Shown here in pieces: positions 1 to 4,909 of a stretch of 16,532 nt of DNA. The position numbers were made by a program, and so were the translations under genes. Below the pieces are notes generated by a model. The model searched no databases. It saw only the letters and a program-made list of their open reading frames with translations, and was not told the DNA's origin. This stretch comes from Clostridiales bacterium (GTDB lineage: Bacteria; Bacillota_A; Clostridia; Christensenellales; Borkfalkiaceae), in assembly GCA_015055785.1 (NCBI GenBank), contig SVHQ01000017.1:1-16532 (forward strand), read 5' to 3'. Every line of letters begins with the position of its first letter. Positions within the stretch are counted from its first letter, which is position 1.

Positions 1-1
1 A

Positions 2-256
2 CCACCGAAGATAAGTGTATCGGGAGTGATGGGATATCTCAAAGGCAAAAGTAGTCTAATGATATATCAAAAGTTTGGAACGGCAAAGTTTCAATACCGA
101 TGTAGAGAATTTTGGTGTCGTGGATACTATGTAGACACGACAGGCAAGAATACTCAGGTAATCAAGGAATACATACAAAATCAATTAAAAACAGATAAGG
201 AAAATATGCAGTTAGCGATAGATTATCCTGAGGACCCTTTTAAGGGTAGCAAGTAA
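2..256 (+). CDS. tnpA: IS200/IS605-family transposase TnpA, C-terminal part (5' end cut by window)
   Basis: The frame is open from base 2 and reads PPKISVSGVMGYLKGKSS at its start, a typical TnpA stretch, so the gene begins before the window; the ATG at 26 is internal. TnpA is a single-strand-specific HUH endonuclease of about 150 residues that moves IS200/IS605 elements by peel-and-paste. The 84 codons present hold the C-terminal half, including the helix with the likely nucleophile Tyr (codon 170-172, in the context VIKEYIQNQ). The upstream HUH motif lies outside the window, so I cannot tell whether the transposase is intact. No TnpB or accessory gene follows, which fits a simple IS200-type element. 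Confidence 0.85.
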   Translation, partial: PPKISVSGVMGYLKGKSSLMIYQKFGTAKFQYRCREFWCRGYYVDTTGKNTQVIKEYIQNQLKTDKENMQLAIDYPEDPFKGSK

Positions 257-337
257 CATACGCAAGGACTGGCAGGTCGTCCTATGTGAGCGTGGCTCAC
301 GGACTAGTAGATTAGGGCTTTGCCCGAAAATGAAGAA

Positions 338-356
338 CCCCCAGTTTTACTGGGGG
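338..356 (+). terminator. Hairpin at IS right end, possible terminator
   Basis: CCCCCAGT and ACTGGGGG form a perfect 8-bp stem with a TTT loop, followed by GTATCTTTT. It could end transposase transcription, or act as the right-end recognition hairpin of the element, or both. Confidence 0.5.
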
Positions 357-400
357 GTATCTTTTATACAAATAAGAGGGTAAATCATTAAAAAAATTAG

Positions 401-501
401 TATGTCAAACATAATACCTATGTCTGACATACTATACATATAACTATATCTATCGTTTAAAACACACCACTATGTCACACATAATAACTATGTCTGACAT
501 A
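401..501. repeat. Four copies of a 13-bp dyad TATGTCNNACATA in two spaced pairs
   Basis: Copies lie at 401-413 (TATGTCAAACATA), 419-431 (TATGTCTGACATA), 471-483 (TATGTCACACATA) and 489-501 (TATGTCTGACATA). Start-to-start distances are 18, 52 and 18, so a 31-bp unit (401-431 and 471-501) is repeated exactly 70 bp apart with 29 of 31 bases matching. Each copy has TATGT/ACATA dyad symmetry. The arrangement resembles clustered operators upstream of the sigK promoter. The bound protein is unknown; the core TGTCTGACA recurs upstream of the PadR-like gene at 7809-7817. Confidence 0.6.
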
Positions 502-538
502 ATCACCCTGATTTAAGAGCTATAAAGAAAAATACAAG

Positions 539-568
539 GCATAGTACAAACTGTTCGATTCATACGAT
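539..568 (+). promoter_or_regulatory. Candidate sigma-E-dependent promoter of sigK
   Basis: GCATAGT (539-545), a 15-base spacer and CATACGAT (561-568) resemble the sigma-E consensus (-35 like KMATATT, -10 CATACAAT), each with one mismatch. sigK is transcribed in the mother cell by sigma-E in B. subtilis. No convincing sigma-A promoter was seen here. Confidence 0.45.
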
Positions 569-599
569 AAATTAAATTCAGTACGAGGAGAAATTAGGT

Positions 600-1301
600 A
601 TGTTTTTAGAGTTTATTTGGTCTTTATTGGGAAAGATTATATTTTTTACGGGTTCAATTGGTGCGAAAAATTCCTTTCCAAAACCTCTTGCCAAGGAAGA
701 GGAGGAGCGATATTTGTTCTTGGCGTCACAAGGCGATAAATCCGCTAAAGAACTTTTGATTAAACATAATATGAGGTTGGTTGCTCATATTGTAAAAAAA
801 TATACGGGTGCAGCGGAGACAGATGATTTGATATCAGTGGGGAGCATCGGTTTGATTAAAGCGATTAATACTTATCAAATTGGGCATGGTACAGCGTTGG
901 CAACGTATACTGCACGTTGTATAGAGAATGAAATCTTGATGTTAATTAGGAGTAATAAAAAGCATAAAAATCTTCTGCTTTTATCTGATCCAGTGGGAAC
1001 GGATAAAGATGGAAATGAGTTGACGCTGATGGATTTGTTGTTTGAGAAAGAAGATTGCATATTTGAGCAGGTAGAGCATTCTGTGCAGCGTGAGAAATTG
1101 TTAAAACAAATTAAAGAAGTGCTTTCAGAAAGAGAATATACGATTATTTGTTTAAGATATGCCTTGAAAGGGGGGATTCCTTTGCCGCAAAGAGAAGTGG
1201 CAAACGTGTTGAAAATTTCTCGTTCTTATATATCAAGAATTGAAAAAAGGGCAATTGAAAAACTACGATCTCGATTACGTGCAGAAGATTTTTTGGAATA
1301 G
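600..1301 (+). CDS. sigK: RNA polymerase sporulation sigma factor sigma-K, pro-form
   Basis: A 233-residue sigma-70 family protein with the hallmarks of SigK: KNSFPKPL at residues 23-30, LIKHNMRLVAHIVKKY, region 2 DLISVGSIGLIKAI, the SDPVGTDKDGNE loop and a region 4 helix-turn-helix ending SRSYISRIEKRA. It directs late mother-cell gene expression (coat, mother-cell lysis). The first about 20 residues are hydrophobic (FLEFIWSLLGKIIFF) and align with the B. subtilis pro-sequence; cleavage would fall near Ser19-Ile20. This implies membrane processing by a SpoIVFB-type protease, unlike clostridia with a short sigma-K. The gene is uninterrupted: there is no skin-like element inside it. GAGGAG at 585-590 supports the ATG at 600. 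Confidence 0.93.
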   Translation: MFLEFIWSLLGKIIFFTGSIGAKNSFPKPLAKEEEERYLFLASQGDKSAKELLIKHNMRLVAHIVKKYTGAAETDDLISVGSIGLIKAINTYQIGHGTALATYTARCIENEILMLIRSNKKHKNLLLLSDPVGTDKDGNELTLMDLLFEKEDCIFEQVEHSVQREKLLKQIKEVLSEREYTIICLRYALKGGIPLPQREVANVLKISRSYISRIEKRAIEKLRSRLRAEDFLE

Positions 1302-1319
1302 CATATAAAAAAAATTATC

Positions 1320-1349
1320 AAAAATTCGGGCAGTAATGTTCGGATTTTT
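1320..1349 (+). terminator. Terminator after sigK
   Basis: AAAAAT-TCGGGCA, loop GTAA, then TGTTCGG-ATTTTT forms a 13-bp stem with several G-U pairs, ending in a T-rich tail. It sits 18 bases after the sigK stop codon. The A/T flanks could serve both strands. Confidence 0.6.
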
Positions 1350-1465
1350 ATTTTATAGTTTTATAATTTTTGAAAGTTAAGTGCTGATTGGGATTATAAT
1401 TTAGGATTATAATATAAAAATCTACAAAAAATTTCCAAAAAAGCAAAAAAAATCTCTCTTGATGG

Positions 1466-1494
1466 TTGAAATTTTTCAATGAATATGGTATACT
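1466..1494 (+). promoter_or_regulatory. Strong sigma-A promoter for the NifU-like/GGGtGRT operon
   Basis: TTGAAA (1466-1471), 17-base spacer, TATACT (1489-1494), with TGG just before the -10 (extended -10). The expected start is near 1501, giving a leader of about 88 bases. Confidence 0.8.
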
Positions 1495-1508
1495 ATTAGT
1501 TAGTATAG

Positions 1509-1540
1509 CGATTTTTAGGCTTATGTAAGCTGCAAAATCG
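1509..1540 (+). other. Stem-loop in the 5' leader
   Basis: CGATTTT (1509-1515) pairs with AAAATCG (1534-1540), and inside it GCTTA (1519-1523) pairs with TAAGC (1526-1530). It lies near the predicted 5' end of the transcript and has no T-tract, so it is more likely a stabilising or regulatory leader hairpin than a terminator. It matches no riboswitch class I can recognise. Confidence 0.45.
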
Positions 1541-1588
1541 TAAAAACATTAGAAAATCGAAAAGAAAAATATATTGGAGGAATTCATA

Positions 1589-2299
1589 ATGACAATTTCG
1601 TCAGAAGTTCAACAGATGTACTGCGTTGCAAAAGGCGCAGGTGTTGCTCGTCATGAAAATGCCGCTATTCCTGAAGAGGGCAAGTGGATTCATGCGAAAG
1701 AGATCAAAGATATCAGCGGTTTTACGCATGGTATCGGTTGGTGTGCTCCTCAGCAGGGGGCATGTAAGCTCAGCTTGAATATTAAAGAGGGTATCATTCA
1801 AGAAGCTCTCGTTGAAACAATCGGCTGTTCGGGTATGACCCATTCTGCGGCAATGGCAGCTGAAATCCTTCCCGGCAAGACGCCTCTTGAAGCGCTTAAT
1901 ACTGACCTTGTTTGCGATGCTATTAATACAGCAATGAGAGAATTGTTCTTGCAGATCGTATACGGCAGATCGCAGTCCGCATTCTCTGATGACGGTCTTG
2001 TTATTGGGGCAGGTTTGGAAGACTTGGGTAAAGGTCACCGTTCTCAGGTTGGTACGATGTACTCGACGCTTGAAAAGGGGGTTAGATACCTTGAAATGGC
2101 AGAAGGTTACGTAACCCGTCTTGCTCTTGATGCAAACAACGAAGTTATCGGTTATGAATTTGTTTCCCTTGGCAAAATGACGGACTTTATTAAGAAAGGT
2201 ATGGAACCCAACGAAGCTTATGCGAAAGCTATGGGTCACTATGGCAGATTTACTGCTGAACAAGGTGCGGTGAAGTTCATCGACCCTCGTAAAGAATAA
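1589..2299 (+). CDS. NifU/IscU-like iron-sulfur cluster assembly scaffold protein
   Basis: A 236-residue protein related to the Fe-S scaffold domain of NifU/IscU. The segment GCSGMTHSAAMAAEILPGKT (79-98) matches the IscU GCxxxxAS...GKT region, giving Cys80 as one ligand. Cys109 sits where the third IscU ligand is expected, and Cys52 and Cys59 (GWCAPQQGAC) replace the usual first ligand motif. The C-terminal part (about 125-236) is longer than in IscU and not recognised. The ATG at 1589 is preferred over the in-frame TTG at 1574 because that TTG lies within the ribosome binding site TTGGAGGA (1574-1581). It is followed after 17 bases by the GGGtGRT gene, its usual partner in anaerobes. Role in cluster assembly is inferred from the family; the actual client is unknown. 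Confidence 0.85.
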   Translation: MTISSEVQQMYCVAKGAGVARHENAAIPEEGKWIHAKEIKDISGFTHGIGWCAPQQGACKLSLNIKEGIIQEALVETIGCSGMTHSAAMAAEILPGKTPLEALNTDLVCDAINTAMRELFLQIVYGRSQSAFSDDGLVIGAGLEDLGKGHRSQVGTMYSTLEKGVRYLEMAEGYVTRLALDANNEVIGYEFVSLGKMTDFIKKGMEPNEAYAKAMGHYGRFTAEQGAVKFIDPRKE

Positions 2300-2316
2300 T
2301 AAAGGAGGAAGAAAAA

Positions 2317-3318
2317 ATGGCTTTATTTGAAGGTTATGAAAGAAGAATAGATAAAATTAACGGCGTGTTGAAAGAATATGGCATTTCCTCCGTTGAAGAA
2401 TGTAGAGATATCTGCCTTGCAAAAGGTGTTGATTGCGATAAAATCGTTCGTGCTGGTCAGCCTATCTGTTTTGAAAATGCAGTTTGGGCTTATACGGTAG
2501 GTTCGGCTATCGCTATTAAGAAAGGTTGCACGAAAGCATCTGATGCAGCTGCAGCTATTGGTATCGGTTTGCAGGCTTTCTGTATTCCTGGTTCGGTTGC
2601 ACAAAACCGTTTGGTAGGTCTTGGTCACGGTAACCTTGGTGCGAAGCTCCTTTCTGATGAAACGGAATGCTTCTGCTTCCTTGCTGGTCACGAATCTTTC
2701 GCTGCTGCGGAAGGTGCTATTTCTATCGCATTGAATGCAAACAAGGTAAGAAAACAACCTCTTCGCGTTATTTTGAACGGTCTTGGTAAAGACGCTGCTT
2801 ATATCATTGCAAGAATCAATGGTTTCACCTTTGTTGAAACGAAGTTTGACCACGCAACGGAAACAGTAGAAGTTGTATATGAAAAAGCATTTTCGACTGG
2901 TGATAGAGCGAAAGTTAAATGCTATGGTTCCGACTCTGTACCTGAAGGCGTTGCAATCATGAAGCTTGAAAAGGTAGGCGTTTCCATTACGGGTAACTCC
3001 ACGAACCCTACGAGATTCCAACATCCCGTTGCAGGTACCTATAAGAAGTGGTGTAACGAAAATGGCGTTGAATACTTCTCCGTTGCTTCTGGTGGTGGTA
3101 CGGGTAGAACGTTGCATCCCGATAACATGGCGGCAGGTCCTGCTTCCTACGGTATGACGGATACAATGGGTAGAATGCACTCTGATGCACAGTTCGCAGG
3201 TTCTTCTTCCGTTCCCGCTCACGTAGAAATGATGGGCTTGATTGGTGCTGGTAACAACCCCATGGTAGGTATGACGGTTGCTTGCGCAGTTGCTATCGAA
3301 GAAGCTATGAAAGCGTAA
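2317..3318 (+). CDS. GGGtGRT family protein (function unknown)
   Basis: A 333-residue protein carrying the signature that names its family: Gly-Gly-Gly-Thr-Gly-Arg-Thr at 259-265, followed by a highly conserved-looking tail (LHPDNMAAGPASYG, then GRMHSDAQFAGSSSVP). Several glycine-rich, low-charge segments (AAIGIGLQAF, VGLGHGNLGAKLL) suggest a compact nucleotide- or cofactor-binding fold, but the biochemical activity of the family is not established to my knowledge. It is a soluble protein with no signal peptide or membrane segment. A perfect AAAGGAGG ribosome binding site precedes the ATG by 7-8 bases. It is co-transcribed with the NifU-like scaffold and ends at a strong terminator, forming a two-gene operon. 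Codons such as GGT, GTT and CTT dominate, suggesting high expression. Confidence 0.88.
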   Translation: MALFEGYERRIDKINGVLKEYGISSVEECRDICLAKGVDCDKIVRAGQPICFENAVWAYTVGSAIAIKKGCTKASDAAAAIGIGLQAFCIPGSVAQNRLVGLGHGNLGAKLLSDETECFCFLAGHESFAAAEGAISIALNANKVRKQPLRVILNGLGKDAAYIIARINGFTFVETKFDHATETVEVVYEKAFSTGDRAKVKCYGSDSVPEGVAIMKLEKVGVSITGNSTNPTRFQHPVAGTYKKWCNENGVEYFSVASGGGTGRTLHPDNMAAGPASYGMTDTMGRMHSDAQFAGSSSVPAHVEMMGLIGAGNNPMVGMTVACAVAIEEAMKA

Positions 3319-3359
3319 GGGATGCTTGATTTTTGAGTAAAAAATTTGCATAAAAACAG

Positions 3360-3409
3360 TTGGACACATCATTTAGGGAAATTTTTCATGATGTGTCCAA
3401 TATTTTTTT
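3360..3409 (+). terminator. Strong terminator after GGGtGRT operon
   Basis: A perfect 13-bp stem (TTGGACACATCAT, 3360-3372, with ATGATGTGTCCAA, 3388-3400), 15-base loop, then TATTTTTTT. Confidence 0.9.
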
Positions 3410-3460
3410 AGTAAAAACTTTCCCAAATGTTAATTTTGTAAATTATTTTTACGAATACTG

Positions 3461-3489
3461 TTGATTTATGTCGAAAGGTGTGTTATACT
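3461..3489 (+). promoter_or_regulatory. Sigma-A promoter for the acyltransferase gene
   Basis: TTGATT (3461-3466), 17-base spacer, TATACT (3484-3489). The start is expected near 3496, about 31 bases before the start codon. Confidence 0.7.
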
Positions 3490-3526
3490 CAAACCATAAA
3501 ATGTTTTTAATTATTTGAGGGGAGAG

Positions 3527-4462
3527 ATGGCTACTACCAATAAGAAAAATGGACTTATCGAGTTATTCAGGTTTTTGTGTGCTGTGTGGGTTGCTTATTT
3601 TCATGGTTTTTTTCCCGTGCTTTCGGATAAGTTTAATGGCGTAATTCTTCCTGTTGACTTTTTCTTTATTGTTTCGGGTTTTTTCTTTTTAAAATCTATT
3701 GAACAATATAGAGAAAAACCCTATTGGGAGGGGGTTCGTTATATTGTTTGGGGTAGAATAAAAAGATTTATAGTTCCGTTTATCATTGCTGTATTATCAA
3801 TTTGTTTGTGTAATATTATTTTTCCAATTGAAATTAATGGCTTTAATTGGCCACTTAGTTTTTTATGGTTTTTCGCGGCACAATTTGTATTGTTGTCATT
3901 ATTTTATTTGCTTTTAAAAAGGATAAAACGTCTAACAATATTTAATATTATTTGCTTTATTATTATCTGTGCTTCATTGACAGTATCCAAAATTTTAGGC
4001 AGACCGTTTGATATTCCAACTCGTAGTCCTGCAATGCTTGCCATTGGAATGTTGATTTCTCAAATTCCTAAAATTGATATCCAATTAAAGAATGAAAAGA
4101 AAGCACAAATCCTTAACATGATTGTGAATATTATCGGGTTTGTTATTTCTGCCTTTATTTTTATTTATCTTGCGTATTTGCCCGAGTTTGCGATTTGGAA
4201 AATACATCTTCTTTGTTGTATAGTTTGTCCAGCGGTTGTGTATTTTGCAACCTCGCTTCCTGTTCGCAGTAAATTTTTGAATTTACTTGGTGAGTTCAGT
4301 GTATTTATCTACCTTGGGCAATGCCCGATTTTATTCCATCATTATCTTGTAAGTCGAGATACAAGAATGCAATTCCCGCTTCTTTGCGCTTGTGCTGTTG
4401 CTATGTTTTTAATTAATAGAATAATCAATAGTTGGAAATATCATTCTTCAATAAAAGCGTAA
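3527..4462 (+). CDS. Membrane acyltransferase, acyltransferase 3 family
   Basis: A 311-residue polytopic membrane protein with about nine to ten hydrophobic helices. The N-terminus has the acyltransferase-3 layout: a first helix RFLCAVWVAYFHG with the family's Arg (15) and His (26) about ten residues apart, then VDFFFIVSGFFF and a basic loop (GRIKRFIVPFI). Members transfer acetyl or other acyl groups to sugars, peptidoglycan or exopolysaccharide at the membrane; the substrate here cannot be told. The ATG at 3527 is preferred over a TTG at 3515 because the purine-rich GAGGGGAG (3517-3524) would then be the ribosome binding site, though its spacing is short. It is a single-gene unit with its own promoter and terminator, and unrelated neighbours. 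Confidence 0.82.
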   Translation: MATTNKKNGLIELFRFLCAVWVAYFHGFFPVLSDKFNGVILPVDFFFIVSGFFFLKSIEQYREKPYWEGVRYIVWGRIKRFIVPFIIAVLSICLCNIIFPIEINGFNWPLSFLWFFAAQFVLLSLFYLLLKRIKRLTIFNIICFIIICASLTVSKILGRPFDIPTRSPAMLAIGMLISQIPKIDIQLKNEKKAQILNMIVNIIGFVISAFIFIYLAYLPEFAIWKIHLLCCIVCPAVVYFATSLPVRSKFLNLLGEFSVFIYLGQCPILFHHYLVSRDTRMQFPLLCACAVAMFLINRIINSWKYHSSIKA

Positions 4463-4473
4463 TATGGCATATT

Positions 4474-4501
4474 AAAAGCACCCTCACCAGGGGTGCTTTT
4501 T

Positions 4502-4502
<1 letters not shown>
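4474..4502. terminator. Bidirectional terminator between acyltransferase and tRNA-Val
   Basis: AAAAGCACCC (4474-4483) pairs with GGGTGCTTTT (4491-4500) around a 7-base loop. It has T-runs in both directions, so it can end the plus-strand acyltransferase transcript and the minus-strand tRNA transcript. Confidence 0.88.
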
Positions 4503-4578
<76 letters not shown>

Positions 4579-4610
4579 AAATTATGAAAGTACAATAGAC
4601 AAAAGAGAAT

Positions 4611-4688
4611 TGGCTGCGCCAAAGCGTCGCATATGGCTCGCGCGAACTCAACCTAATGTTCATTATAACCAACCAAGCTACGTTTTCA
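4611..4688 (-). pseudogene. Decayed tRNA-like sequence
   Basis: On the minus strand this 78-base stretch begins TGAAAACGTAGCTTGGTTGG and ends in CCA, with the same length as a tRNA. Its first 27 bases match the start and D arm of the neighbouring tRNA-Val at 19 positions, and GAGTTCGCGC recalls a T arm. I cannot fold a proper acceptor or anticodon stem, so it is most likely a dead tRNA gene. It lies between a good promoter and the intact tRNA-Val in the same orientation, which supports its origin as the first gene of a two-tRNA unit. Confidence 0.4.
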
Positions 4689-4721
4689 CAATACACAATG
4701 CAGAGTAACTATTGTTTTAAA

Positions 4722-4750
4722 ATTATAGCAAAAAGTAAGAATAGCGTCAA
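4722..4750 (-). promoter_or_regulatory. Minus-strand promoter for the tRNA unit
   Basis: On the minus strand: TTGACG (4750-4745), 17-base spacer, TATAAT (4727-4722). It is directed toward the tRNA-like remnant and tRNA-Val, with a start expected near 4715. Confidence 0.8.
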
Positions 4751-4832
4751 CTATTTTAGGGCTGTTTTATGATTTTACGATAAAATCGAATTGATAAACA
4801 TAGAGTGGGGGAACAAAGGTAAAATCTTGCAT

Positions 4833-4848
4833 TGTTTCACGTGGAACG
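4833..4848. promoter_or_regulatory. parS-like chromosome partition site
   Basis: TGTTTCACGTGGAACG; its reverse complement, CGTTCCACGTGAAACA, matches the B. subtilis parS site TGTTCCACGTGAAACA at 15 of 16 positions, including the central CACGTG dyad. parS sites are bound by ParB/Spo0J, which spreads and recruits SMC; they cluster near the replication origin. It lies in an intergenic gap, just beyond the terminator of the PadR/coiled-coil gene. Confidence 0.8.
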
Positions 4849-4867
4849 ATAAAGGAAAGCAAAAAGT

Positions 4868-4895
4868 AACGCCCCTCGATTGTTTGAGAGGCGTT
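4868..4895 (-). terminator. Terminator of the PadR/coiled-coil gene
   Basis: On the minus strand AACGCCTCTC pairs with GAGGGGCGTT (one G-T pair) around an 8-base loop, followed by ACTTTTT. It lies 15 bases past the stop codon. A T-run on the plus-strand side makes it potentially bidirectional. Confidence 0.85.
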
Positions 4896-4909
4896 TTTGA
4901 TTGGGTCTA

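Larger units (their letters stand above)
1..359 (+). mobile_element. IS200/IS605-family insertion sequence, right-end part (left end outside window)
   Basis: The 3' part of a Y1 transposase gene is followed by about 100 bases of non-coding sequence rich in hairpins, as expected at the right end of IS200/IS605 elements, where single-strand structures are recognised by the transposase. A perfect 6-bp hairpin (GTGAGC-GTG-GCTCAC, 286-300) and a C-rich/G-rich hairpin (338-356) are visible. The exact right boundary is uncertain; I place it just after the second hairpin. These elements lack terminal inverted repeats and target duplications, so the end cannot be fixed without an empty-site comparison. 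Confidence 0.6.

Noticed and set aside
401..501. Short CRISPR array
   Set aside because: Only two 31-bp units, with internal dyads and a 39-bp AT-rich gap, and no cas genes; paired operator sites fit better.
1601..3372. Long minus-strand open frames (220 and 349 codons) opposite the NifU-like and GGGtGRT genes
   Set aside because: They are antisense shadows of strongly biased coding sequence, with Cys/Arg/His/Thr-rich translations, no ribosome binding site and no family resemblance.
4699..4773. 24-codon frame starting ATGCAGAGTAAC
   Set aside because: No ribosome binding site, and it overlaps the minus-strand tRNA promoter.
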